Source of the DNA: JAUIBE01 sp035267185
Lineage (GTDB): Bacteria; Pseudomonadota; Gammaproteobacteria; Xanthomonadales; SZUA-36
Reading direction: 5' to 3'
Length of the DNA stretch: 64,000 bases
NCBI GenBank assembly: GCA_035267185.1
Contig: DATFLY010000017.1
Location: 1 to 64,000 of the forward strand
The stretch's first letter is position 1; every line of letters begins with the position of its first letter. Below the pieces are notes generated by a model. The model saw only the letters and a list, made by a program, of their open reading frames with translations, had not been told where the DNA came from and made no database searches. Both the position numbers and the translations under genes were made by a program. Below are positions 37,172-45,940 of this stretch, in pieces.

Positions 37172-37199
37172 AAAGGGCCCGATTTTGGGCTCTTTTTTT
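37172..37199 (+). terminator. Rho-independent terminator of the ECF/HEAT operon
   Basis: AAAGGGCCC, loop GATTTT, GGGCTCTTT and a run of T form a 9-bp stem with one G-T pair, 22 bases after the last stop. Confidence 0.85.
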
Positions 37200-37263
37200 G
37201 AATCACACACCGGCAATTTTCAGCGTTTTCCGCCACTACCATTGACGTCACGAGGGATGACAA

Positions 37264-37896
37264 TCAGAGGGTTAAGATTTCCTTGTAGGTAAAAATACAG
37301 TAATTCAGGCTACCACGATCAGGTTCGTAGTCAGGCAATGGTTTTGAAAACACAAATCCCAGGCGCCGGTAAAGCGCCAGGAACCTGTCTTTCACTTTCC
37401 CATCACTGACATCCTGGATGTATTGCTCGATGGTATTACCGGTCAGCTTGTTATATTTCGCGTATTCGCAGCGCAAAGCAGACACCCGGTATTTCAGGCC
37501 ATTGTCCCTGGCAATATCCAGCGTGTTGCTGACCAGTGCCGAGCCAACACCTTTTCCCTGGTATTGAGTTTCAACTGCTGAAGAGCTGTTGAGCAGGCAG
37601 TTGTGACCGCCCTCCTCCCGTTCCTTTTCATACCGTTCGAACCATGGCAGGTAATGAGGTTTGCGATTGCGCCTGAATTCTTCAAGATCCGGATTCGGCC
37701 AGGCCATCCTGATTGGAACACAGCTGTTGAAACCTGCAACCACGCCATCCAGCTCTGCCACCCATAATCCAAACAACTCATGACGGTAACGCAGAATCTT
37801 GTGCTGCGTTTGTAGTTGTGGCGGGTAACTTTTTTTCTCAATTTCAAAAATACGCGAGAAATCGCTCTCTTCAGCTTTGCGAACAGATATCTTCAA
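37264..37896 (-). CDS. GNAT-family N-acetyltransferase
   Basis: Encodes 210 residues from a TTG with GAGGG 9 bases upstream. The GNAT pattern is visible: N-terminal ISVRKAEESDFSRIFEIEKK, central LWVAELDGVVAGFNSCVPI, and an acetyl-CoA loop YQGKGVGSALVSNTLDIARD. The mid-region ERYEKEREEGGHNCLLNSSS and the YRRLGFVFSKPLP segment are consistent with a full-length enzyme. It lies 42 bases downstream of the CphA-like ligase on the same strand, so it may acetylate that ligase's product or substrate. This is inference from adjacency. Confidence 0.88.
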   Translation of the reverse strand: MKISVRKAEESDFSRIFEIEKKSYPPQLQTQHKILRYRHELFGLWVAELDGVVAGFNSCVPIRMAWPNPDLEEFRRNRKPHYLPWFERYEKEREEGGHNCLLNSSSAVETQYQGKGVGSALVSNTLDIARDNGLKYRVSALRCEYAKYNKLTGNTIEQYIQDVSDGKVKDRFLALYRRLGFVFSKPLPDYEPDRGSLNYCIFTYKEILTL

Positions 37897-37938
37897 CTTT
37901 GTTTACCCTCAATCGTTATATTGTCTGGTCGGTAAATA

Positions 37939-40437
37939 CTAAACTTTGTTCGCCCGTTCATTGAGCTTCCGCCAGATGAGATCAAACTCATCATTGCCAC
38001 CCAACAGCACCAGCAAGTCCCCTTCCTGTGCCAGGTCCAAACTGTATTCTATGGCTTCCTCGTTATCCTCAATGGTGGTGATGGCATCTACATCCACCCC
38101 CGCATCCATCAGACCCTGCTTGATCAGTACTGGCGCTTCATTGAGTGGCCGGCCTCGCATGCCACTGTAATTGCGGCAAATGTAGTGATCAAAAAGCCCC
38201 GCCATCACCGTTCCGCCGCCTTGAATTTCCTGATCCCTGCGATCTCCTGCAACGGCCATCATCACGATTCTGCGCCCCTGGCATTCCTGCTGCCGGGCGA
38301 AAGCCGCAATTTCCCTGAATCCCTCATCATTGTGGGCATAATCCAGGATCACCTTGTATGGAAGGCCATCGAAAAGGTTCAGGCGACCAGGCGTTGATTC
38401 AAAACTCATCGCAAATGAGCGTAATCCCTCACCAATGCTCTCAACTGACATGCCAGCAAGATAAGCGGCTGTGGCGGCGTGAACAGCATTACTTACATTG
38501 TGTGTTGCACTGCCGTTGAAGGTCGCCGGAATGTCCTGCACTGCAACCACGGACGATTCATCACCATTGTCATGGATCACGATCCAGTCTTTTCCATCTC
38601 TGGACTCAACGGTGCAAATGCAGGGCCGGGACAAACCGTCCAGGTCGGGCAATTCAGAATGGGGTCCGCTGGAAACCAGGCCAATTCGTTTTGCTTTTGC
38701 ACGCGATGCCATCGCCAGGCAACGCGGATCATCAACATTCAACACCACGCCCTCGCGTGCTTGAGCTACAACCACCTCTTTTACCTCGGCCATCTGGTCG
38801 AGCGTGTGCACGCCCATGCGGCCGATATGATCGTTGGACACATTCAGGCACACACCAACATTGCTCCATTGATAGGCAAAACCAGCCCTGACAATGCGCC
38901 CGAACCATTCTTCGGGAACGGCGAAATCAACATCACGCCGCCCCAGGATATGGTGATAGGCGGCTCCGCCAATTTCTTCAAGGGTGCCGATTCTCTTGTC
39001 ATCGGCATAAACACCATCCGTGCAGACCAGTCCGGTATGAAACCCTGCAGACCGGGCGATCTGCGCAATCATCCTGGATGTGGTGGTTTTTCCATTGGTG
39101 CCGGTCACCGCAACGATGGGTATTCGTGATTGCTGGTCTTGCGGATACAGCCAGCGAAGAAACATTTCGCATGCTCGTTCTGCCAGATCAGATCCTTTTG
39201 GCTGCAATCGATGCAGGTCAGGCGCCAGTTCCACATCCACGACTGCCCCGGAATTTTCTGCCAGTGGCTGGCGAATATCAGTGACGACAACATCCAGGAC
39301 CATCAACCCGACATTGAGCTGACTGGCAAACCGACTGGCCAGTTCCCGTGTCTGTTGATGAAGAATCTCCGGGCTGTGCTCAACATCGTCAGCCACCACG
39401 CAGAGCACTTCATCGGCAACCACCAGAATCTTGTGTGACTTGCCAGGCACCCGCGCTTCCACGATGGCTGAAGTACCGATTCGTCTTGCCCGATCCAGCG
39501 CTGTGCGCACCTGCTCCTCAGAAACCACACCCACCGACACCCCTGCACGCTGACCGCGCGTTCCAGTTTTGATCACAACAGGGAAACCCAGGCTGGTGGC
39601 GGCACGAATGGCGTGCTTTGTTAGCATGCAATTACCTGCAGCCGGATCACGTTCTGGTACCGGGAATCCGGCATCTTCGAGCATCTCACGCAGCGATTCA
39701 CGATCATCAATAATTGGAATGAGATGTGCATTGCGATCGATGGAGAGGGTACCGTCCACCGTTTGTTGATAAGCACCATGCCCCAGGCAAATCAGGCCGT
39801 TACGGCGAACCCGCGATTCATCCCAGTCGCTCTGGTATGGAAGTCGTTCGAGCTTTTGGCAGGGAATGTCGAGGTGATGCGCGACCCTGACCATGGTTTC
39901 GGTGTCCCGCGGTAAAACCAGGGGCCTGGCCATTTCCAGGAATTGTCCAACGGCTTCTTCAAGCCCGGGCTTTGATAATGATGATGCATTCAGGAGCTTT
40001 TCAGGAAGCTCCAGGCCCACACCGTCTGACAGACCCTCAAGAACCTCAGAAATCAAACGATAAGACAATATTGCAGCGGGTATGGCCAGGGCATCATGCT
40101 CAAATTCAAACCAGGCCCAAACGCCCCCGCTGACATCATCAGGGCTGGTGTTTCGTTCAGTGACACGGTGCCCGGCTTTTTGCTGGAGAGATAAGGCAAT
40201 GAACCCATAGAAGGCGGCAAAGGCCTGCATCGCCCGGTTGCTGTCTACTTCAATCGAGGGCTGCAAAGGCTTTATCTTCAGGTCCTTCATGCGGTCGAGT
40301 AATCGATCCCTGAAGTCCGGAAGCACCCGGGAAAAAGCCGTCAGCTCTTCATCATCAAGCACGACATGTTGGTCGAGGTAGGTGTTCTTACCCCTTCGGC
40401 CAGGCCCAAAAAACTGCGGTGAAGACAGAATTTTCAT
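37939..40437 (-). CDS. Divergent cyanophycin-synthetase-like ATP-grasp/Mur-ligase protein
   Basis: Encodes 832 residues in the order of CphA: N-terminal domain (MKILSSPQFFGPGRRGKN), ATP-grasp (about 225-460, LGFPVVIKTGTRGQRAGVSV), then a Mur-ligase module with intact P-loop GTNGKTTTSRMIA, FNGSATHNVSNA, and a C-terminal part (ILDYAHN, VAGDRRDQEI). CphA makes Asp/Arg polymer by alternating ATP-dependent additions. Here the usual CphA 'ETARGGILR' segment reads EEWFGRIVRAGF, and the grasp loop lacks the usual 'NHGRGV'. The nucleotide sites look usable but the substrate pockets differ, so another peptide-like product is likely. No cyanophycinase is nearby. It follows the BNR gene by 6 bases. Confidence 0.85.
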   Translation of the reverse strand: MKILSSPQFFGPGRRGKNTYLDQHVVLDDEELTAFSRVLPDFRDRLLDRMKDLKIKPLQPSIEVDSNRAMQAFAAFYGFIALSLQQKAGHRVTERNTSPDDVSGGVWAWFEFEHDALAIPAAILSYRLISEVLEGLSDGVGLELPEKLLNASSLSKPGLEEAVGQFLEMARPLVLPRDTETMVRVAHHLDIPCQKLERLPYQSDWDESRVRRNGLICLGHGAYQQTVDGTLSIDRNAHLIPIIDDRESLREMLEDAGFPVPERDPAAGNCMLTKHAIRAATSLGFPVVIKTGTRGQRAGVSVGVVSEEQVRTALDRARRIGTSAIVEARVPGKSHKILVVADEVLCVVADDVEHSPEILHQQTRELASRFASQLNVGLMVLDVVVTDIRQPLAENSGAVVDVELAPDLHRLQPKGSDLAERACEMFLRWLYPQDQQSRIPIVAVTGTNGKTTTSRMIAQIARSAGFHTGLVCTDGVYADDKRIGTLEEIGGAAYHHILGRRDVDFAVPEEWFGRIVRAGFAYQWSNVGVCLNVSNDHIGRMGVHTLDQMAEVKEVVVAQAREGVVLNVDDPRCLAMASRAKAKRIGLVSSGPHSELPDLDGLSRPCICTVESRDGKDWIVIHDNGDESSVVAVQDIPATFNGSATHNVSNAVHAATAAYLAGMSVESIGEGLRSFAMSFESTPGRLNLFDGLPYKVILDYAHNDEGFREIAAFARQQECQGRRIVMMAVAGDRRDQEIQGGGTVMAGLFDHYICRNYSGMRGRPLNEAPVLIKQGLMDAGVDVDAITTIEDNEEAIEYSLDLAQEGDLLVLLGGNDEFDLIWRKLNERANKV

Positions 40438-40443
40438 ACTGAC

Positions 40444-43400
40444 TCAACGCCAGCTTGGTGCGCCGGCATCAGTCAAGTCCGCCTCCAGGGCTTCCAGGTC
40501 GGTGGTCAGCAAGGATTCCAGGTCTGCTTTGAAAGCCGCAAAATCCTTGCTGGCGATTTCAAAATCAGATTGCTGGGTGGCTGTTGCAGCGTGGGTCGTA
40601 GAAAACGACATGGCAGCATTTGCGGCCCTGGCTGAAATCGCTGGAGAACGCGATTCATAAAGCGCCTGCCTGACCGGGTCGCCGGACAAGCGAGTTTCAA
40701 GCCGGGTCAGCTTCTGTTCAAACGAATCCAGGTCAGTAAACAATGAAAGCGAGGCACCCGAGGCCGAGACTGCAGCTGCCTTCATATGGCGAAGCAGCTC
40801 TTTGGTGCGTCCAATTTCTTCAGATGCGTTGGCAATCTTGCGCTGCAGGTCTGCAACTTCTCTCTGGAAGCTGGCGATTTCCTGGTAATCACTATCGCCA
40901 GCCGCCGCGCGCACGGGTTTCACGTTAAATTCCTGTGCATCACCCAATGGCCGGGCGTTTCCTGCGGCAATGGCAAACAGCTGAGCGCTGTAACGACCAG
41001 GCGCTGCCAGTGGACCCAATGGCGCTGTGGCCCATGGCGGTGAAAATCCGGGTTCACTCAGATCTATGGCGTCCGGTGCTGCAAAACGCAGGTCCCAGGA
41101 CAGGCGGTGGGTGCCTTCCTCGTTGTTCGCTTCCAGCCAACGAACGGGCTGATCCTCCGAGTCTCTCACCAGGATCATGATGCGCGGTTTCGATTCCAGC
41201 GATTCGCCAGTCAGCCGGTCCCAGCCCGGGAATGGAATGTCACCAGCTTCATTCCGTATTGATTTTTCCTGAGCGTGTCGTTTTTCTTTGGCGGTGGTCA
41301 GTTTCTCATCGATGAAATAGGTGAAGGTTGCGCCAAAATCCGGATTGGGTGTTTTAAAGCTGTCACTACCCAGGGTCGGCATGCCAATGGCCTGCATCGG
41401 CTCGGTTGGGATATACCACCAGGCATCGCGGACGGGAAACAGCGTTGCGCTGTCACCAAACCCTTCATTGGCCATGGTTCTGAGGGCTGAATAGTCATCC
41501 AGGATGTAAATGCCCCTGCCAAACGTTGCGCCCACCAGGTCGTTGTCGCGCCTTTGCAGCTTGATGTCCCGAAATGCAATGGGAGGCGCGCCAGCCAGCA
41601 TGTGCCAGTTGGTACCGCCGTTGAGACTGACATAGACCCCATATTCTGCACCCAGGAAAAGGAGGTTTGGATTTTCATGGTCCTGCTGGATGGCCCATGC
41701 AATGGTGCCATCGGGCAGATCACCTGCAATGCTGCTCCAGCCTCGACCACGATTGGTACTAACAAAAACATAGGGTGAGTAGTCACCTGTCTTATGTGCA
41801 TCAGCAATGGCAAACACTGTATCTGCGTTAAACAATGACGCTTCAATATCGTTGATATAAGAGCGCTCAGGAACACCAGGCAAATCACCTGCCTGCTGCC
41901 AGCTACCCCCACCATCAGATGTGACGTGAATCAGTCCGTCATCGGAACCGGTATAGAGGACACCCTCGGTCACCGGAGATTCTGACAACGCGGGGATGGT
42001 TGCGTATTGAGACATGGCGTAATAGTCGTGCAGGTCATCGACGCTCCAGACACGATCCATGTATTCAAGTTCATAGCGATTCTGGCCGGTGGTCAGGTCA
42101 CCGCTGATGGCCTGCCAGGAATTACCACGATCGTCACTGCGCCAGACTCGCTGTGACGCGAAGTAGATTCGCGATGCGTCATGCGGGCTGATAACAATCG
42201 GGGCATCCCAGTTCCAGCGTTCCGGCGCGTCACCCGGAGCAGGCTTGGGCTGAATGAATACCAGTTCATCACTGTCCTTGTGATGGCGAAACAGCACGCC
42301 TTCCTGGTATTCCATGTAACTGATGTTTTCATCAACCGGATCAAAAGCCACACCCGCGCCATCGGCACCCAGCGGCACATACCAGTCCTGGTTACGCACC
42401 CCTTCTGTAATCATGGTGCGGGACGGGCCGAACAACGTGCCAAGATCCTGCGTTCCACCCAGGATGTTGTAAAACGGTTCTGAATTATCGGCTGCCACCT
42501 TGTAAAACTGGGACACCGGAAGGTTCGGGAAGTGACGCCATGTGGTGCCCTGATCAAAGCTTTCATACAGCCCGGCATCAGAGCCCACGATCATGTGAAA
42601 ATCATCTTCAGGATCAATCCAGAACGCATGATTGTCACTGTGTTTTTCGCGGCCCGTGCCCAGGTAATCGATGGTTTTCCCGCCGTCCCGTGTGACATGC
42701 AAAAACACATCCATCTGGTAAACCAGGTCTGCCGTCTGCGGAGATGCCACCAGTTCCTGGTAGTAGTGCGGGCCGGTGCCGCCGGATATATAGGGGTTCT
42801 GTCGGGTCCAGCTTTCGCCCTGGTCGGCGGATCGATAAAAACCCTTTTCATCATCATCTGCTTCAATGGTCGCGTAAACCAATGAAGGATCGGCAGCGGT
42901 TACAGCCAGCCCGATCTTGCCCATATCGCCCTTTGGCAAGCCCGCTGACTTCCTGCTCCAGGTTTCACCTGCATCAGTGGATTTGTAGATGCCACTGTTT
43001 GGTCCGCCAGCCATGAAGCCCCAGATATGCCGGCGACGCTGGTAGGCCGCCGCGTAAATGACATCGGGGTTCGCCGGGTTGAATTCGATGTCGGTAATGC
43101 CAGTGTCTTCGTCAACCTGCAGTACAGCTTCCCAGCTCTGGCCGCCATCGGTGGTTTTGTAAACACCCCGGTCGCCACCTGCATTCCATAACGGGCCTTC
43201 AGCGGCAACATAAACCACATTGCTGTCACGCGGATCGACCAGGATATTTCCAATGTGCTCCGATGTATTCAGACCCGTATTGGTCCAGTTCTTGCCGCCA
43301 TCGACACTCTTGTATACGCCATCACCCCAGGCAACATGCCGGCCGCTGACATTCTCGCCAGTGCCCACCCAGACCACATCACCGTTGTTCGGATCAATGG

Positions 43401-43734
43401 TGACATCGCCGATTGAATAAACACCCTGATTGTCAAATACCGGTGTAAACGTCACACCCGCATTGGTCGTCTTCCACACACCACCGGAACCCACGGCGAC
43501 ATACCAGGTGCTGCTGTTGGTGGGATGAACATCAATGTCTGATATTCGACCACCCATGAGGGCAGGACCGATGCTGCGCATTTCCAGGCCATCAATGGCG
43601 CTGGCGATGGTTGGCTGATCCGCAGCAATAACGGGTTGTGAACTTGCCGCTAATAGTGCAAGACCTATCCCGCTTACACGGGAGAAGCGAATGATTGAAG
43701 CAGCGATTGTTTTTGAGTTGCAGATGATGCTCAT
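40444..43734 (-). CDS. Exported BNR/sortilin-type beta-propeller protein
   Basis: Encodes 1096 residues from the ATG at 43734; an upstream GTG at 43797 is less likely because the signal peptide (GIGLALLAASSQPVIAA) fits the later start. Many BNR/Asp-box blades are seen (VYKSVDGGKNWTN, VYKTTDGGQSWEAV, IYKSTDAGETWSRK, VYVSLNGGTNWHML). The C-terminal ~300 residues include a strand-rich domain and a coiled-coil (EIASFQREVADLQRKIANAS). Such proteins are often mislabelled glycosyl hydrolases; no catalytic residues can be assigned. It is probably periplasmic or outer-membrane associated and heads a run with the CphA-like ligase. Confidence 0.87.
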   Translation of the reverse strand: MSIICNSKTIAASIIRFSRVSGIGLALLAASSQPVIAADQPTIASAIDGLEMRSIGPALMGGRISDIDVHPTNSSTWYVAVGSGGVWKTTNAGVTFTPVFDNQGVYSIGDVTIDPNNGDVVWVGTGENVSGRHVAWGDGVYKSVDGGKNWTNTGLNTSEHIGNILVDPRDSNVVYVAAEGPLWNAGGDRGVYKTTDGGQSWEAVLQVDEDTGITDIEFNPANPDVIYAAAYQRRRHIWGFMAGGPNSGIYKSTDAGETWSRKSAGLPKGDMGKIGLAVTAADPSLVYATIEADDDEKGFYRSADQGESWTRQNPYISGGTGPHYYQELVASPQTADLVYQMDVFLHVTRDGGKTIDYLGTGREKHSDNHAFWIDPEDDFHMIVGSDAGLYESFDQGTTWRHFPNLPVSQFYKVAADNSEPFYNILGGTQDLGTLFGPSRTMITEGVRNQDWYVPLGADGAGVAFDPVDENISYMEYQEGVLFRHHKDSDELVFIQPKPAPGDAPERWNWDAPIVISPHDASRIYFASQRVWRSDDRGNSWQAISGDLTTGQNRYELEYMDRVWSVDDLHDYYAMSQYATIPALSESPVTEGVLYTGSDDGLIHVTSDGGGSWQQAGDLPGVPERSYINDIEASLFNADTVFAIADAHKTGDYSPYVFVSTNRGRGWSSIAGDLPDGTIAWAIQQDHENPNLLFLGAEYGVYVSLNGGTNWHMLAGAPPIAFRDIKLQRRDNDLVGATFGRGIYILDDYSALRTMANEGFGDSATLFPVRDAWWYIPTEPMQAIGMPTLGSDSFKTPNPDFGATFTYFIDEKLTTAKEKRHAQEKSIRNEAGDIPFPGWDRLTGESLESKPRIMILVRDSEDQPVRWLEANNEEGTHRLSWDLRFAAPDAIDLSEPGFSPPWATAPLGPLAAPGRYSAQLFAIAAGNARPLGDAQEFNVKPVRAAAGDSDYQEIASFQREVADLQRKIANASEEIGRTKELLRHMKAAAVSASGASLSLFTDLDSFEQKLTRLETRLSGDPVRQALYESRSPAISARAANAAMSFSTTHAATATQQSDFEIASKDFAAFKADLESLLTTDLEALEADLTDAGAPSWR

Positions 43735-43867
43735 TAATTCCAGCCTTGATTCAACGTGGATATCGATTTTGGTTTGGGAGTCTGATGCTGGCAGCACAGA
43801 TTAATCTCGGGACGGTAATGCTAACTGATTTCTTCGAAGTATTTACCGAACAATTTCAAAAGGGTTT

Positions 43868-44674
43868 TCAGGAACGGACAGCAAGGAGATTCTCGACAAG
43901 TGCAGGCAAAGCCCGGGCCGATGCCTGCTGGATAAAATACCCCTTGGGGCTGGACTCCACTGCATTGGTAAAGGCTGAACGCTCGGTGTTGATTTCGATA
44001 ACCGCCATACCCGAATGCAGGGCGTGCTCCACTGTCATTGCCGGCAGCGTGGTTGAACCGGAAGTACCAATTACCAGGAGCAGGTCTGAAGTTTCCAGCT
44101 TCCTCAAGGCACTGTCGGAGCGGTAGTAACGTTCCTCGTAATACTCATCAAACCAGAGGACGTGTGGTCGCATAGGACTGCCGCACTGATTGCATCGTAG
44201 TTTGTTCCATTCCTGATCCGGAATGGCATTGTCTTTACCGATACCAACGGCTTCTGGCAAAGGTTGCAGCGAACCCTCGCATTCCTCGAAGCAACGCATC
44301 AGCCGGATATTGCCATGGATTTCAAACAGGCAATCATCCGCAACCCCTGAAGCGGAGTGCAGGCCATCCACATTCTGGGTGATCAATGAAAATTGCTCCG
44401 GACCGCTGGCCTGTGCGAGGCACGCCAACGCCCGGTGCCCGGCATTGGGTTGGGCATCGCGACAAGCGTCAAGGCGCTTTAAGTACCAACCCCAGGAATC
44501 ACGCGGTGAAGTTTTGAAAAACCGCCGGGTCGCCAGTTGTTCCGGACGATAATTCCTGGAGCCGATGGTCCAGAATCCTTCCGGACCACGAAAGGTCGGA
44601 ATCCCGCTTTCGGCGGAGATGCCTGCACCGGTCAGGGCGACAATGTGTTGATATTGTTCGTTTATGAGGGACAA
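43868..44674 (-). CDS. Sir2-family NAD-dependent protein deacylase
   Basis: Encodes 268 residues. NAD-binding and catalytic blocks are intact: LTGAGISAESGIPTFRG, TQNVDGLH and the base in FEIHGN. Zinc is bound by CFEEC and CNQCG. The reading frame starts at a TTG without a clear ribosome-binding site, 14 bases after the enolase-superfamily gene, so it is probably coupled to it. Sirtuins remove acyl groups from lysine using NAD. The arrangement of the zinc site resembles CobB-like bacterial members, but substrate acyl type is not evident. Confidence 0.9.
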   Translation of the reverse strand: MSLINEQYQHIVALTGAGISAESGIPTFRGPEGFWTIGSRNYRPEQLATRRFFKTSPRDSWGWYLKRLDACRDAQPNAGHRALACLAQASGPEQFSLITQNVDGLHSASGVADDCLFEIHGNIRLMRCFEECEGSLQPLPEAVGIGKDNAIPDQEWNKLRCNQCGSPMRPHVLWFDEYYEERYYRSDSALRKLETSDLLLVIGTSGSTTLPAMTVEHALHSGMAVIEINTERSAFTNAVESSPKGYFIQQASARALPALVENLLAVRS

Positions 44675-44688
44675 ATCAGATGGAGCTG

Positions 44689-45801
44689 TTACCCGGCCCT
44701 GGTGATTTCAGCCAGAGGATGACCGAGTGCATCCATGTCCGGCCTGACACCCAGGCCAGGCTGGTCTGAAGCTGTCATGCTGCCATCTTTACGCTGTGGC
44801 GCACCCTCGGCGAAGGGCACTGTGACATAGGAATTAAAGTCGGTTGCCGTGAAACGGTAGCGCTCCGGGGTCGAGTGCGCCAGGTGCGCGATGGCAGCGG
44901 TAATGATGTCACCACCCCAGGTGTCCTCGATGGTCATCGCTGTGCCCATGCTGACGCAAAAATCGCGTGCCTGGGCTGTCTTTGTCAGGCCGCCAAATTT
45001 CGAGATTTTGAGATTCACCACGTCCATGGCAAGATCAGAATGGGCCCGTGCCAGCATATCGATACCATCAACAGACTCATCAAGCACAAAGGGATGGTCA
45101 CATATCCGCCGAACACTGAGGCAGTCCTGGTAACTCGTGCAGGGTTGTTCGATATACACATCGACATCACGTACTGTCCGCACAACCCGTACGGCCTCAT
45201 GTCGGGTCCAACCGGTGTTGGCATCAGCAACCAGGATGTCATTTTCATGCAACTCAGCTCGGACAGCATGAATGCGTTCGATATCGGTGTTGGGATCGCC
45301 ACCTACTTTCAACTGGAATCGGCGATAACCCTCGGCTCGATAGCCGGCCACTGAAGCAGCCATGTTTTCGGGTGTGTCCTGGGAAATGGCCCGGTAAAGC
45401 GCCACGCTGTCACCGAAACGACCCCCAAGCAGAGTGGCACATGGCAAACCAGCCACCTTTCCCAGCAAATCCCAGCAGGCCATGTCCAATGCAGACTTAA
45501 CATAGGGGTGCCCTTTCATGGCACGGTCCATGACCTCGTTCAGGACACCAGGCTGAGTGGGATCCAGCCCAACCACGTGCGGCGCCAGTTCTTTGATTCC
45601 GGTGCGGGCACCTTGTGCATAAGAAGGCAGGTAAAAAGGCCCGAGCGGACAAACCTCACCAAAACCGGTCAGGCCTTCATCGGTTTCAACGGCAACAACC
45701 GTGCTATCGAACACATCGACATACTTTCCTTCCGACCAGGCGTAACGGCCTTCCTTCAACGGAAGCCGGATGCCGTACATCAGGATTTTCGCGATCTTCA
45801 A
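44689..45801 (-). CDS. Mandelate racemase/muconate lactonising family dehydratase
   Basis: Encodes 370 residues of the enolase superfamily. The N-terminal capping domain is followed by a barrel with the general-acid/base lysine in FQLKVGGDP, metal ligands in VADANTGW, VYIEQPC and FVLDESVDG, and a second lysine in LKISKFGG. The arrangement is close to cis-3-hydroxyproline dehydratase-type or related members. The likely reaction abstracts a proton alpha to a carboxylate; the substrate is uncertain. The start is a TTG (MKIAKIL). The sirtuin gene follows immediately. Confidence 0.88.
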   Translation of the reverse strand: MKIAKILMYGIRLPLKEGRYAWSEGKYVDVFDSTVVAVETDEGLTGFGEVCPLGPFYLPSYAQGARTGIKELAPHVVGLDPTQPGVLNEVMDRAMKGHPYVKSALDMACWDLLGKVAGLPCATLLGGRFGDSVALYRAISQDTPENMAASVAGYRAEGYRRFQLKVGGDPNTDIERIHAVRAELHENDILVADANTGWTRHEAVRVVRTVRDVDVYIEQPCTSYQDCLSVRRICDHPFVLDESVDGIDMLARAHSDLAMDVVNLKISKFGGLTKTAQARDFCVSMGTAMTIEDTWGGDIITAAIAHLAHSTPERYRFTATDFNSYVTVPFAEGAPQRKDGSMTASDQPGLGVRPDMDALGHPLAEITRAG

Positions 45802-45940
45802 ATCGATTACTCAGCCGTGTTCAGGATGATCTTCACTGTGCCTGTAGCCCATGCTACATGGCTGGTTAATATCTTATATCGTGACAGATTTTGATGACGT
45901 CTGTGTGAGCTGTCTCAGCGCCTTCTTGTCTTCCGGAAGG

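Noticed and set aside
37939..40437. Plain annotation as cyanophycin synthetase cphA
   Set aside because: Key substrate motifs of CphA are changed and no cyanophycinase is present, so the gene symbol was withheld.
41298..41915. 205-codon frame within the BNR gene
   Set aside because: Same-strand alternative frame under the blades of the propeller; no independent support.
43735..43797. GTG-initiated extension of the BNR propeller protein
   Set aside because: It would put a charged segment before the signal peptide; the ATG at 43734 fits export.
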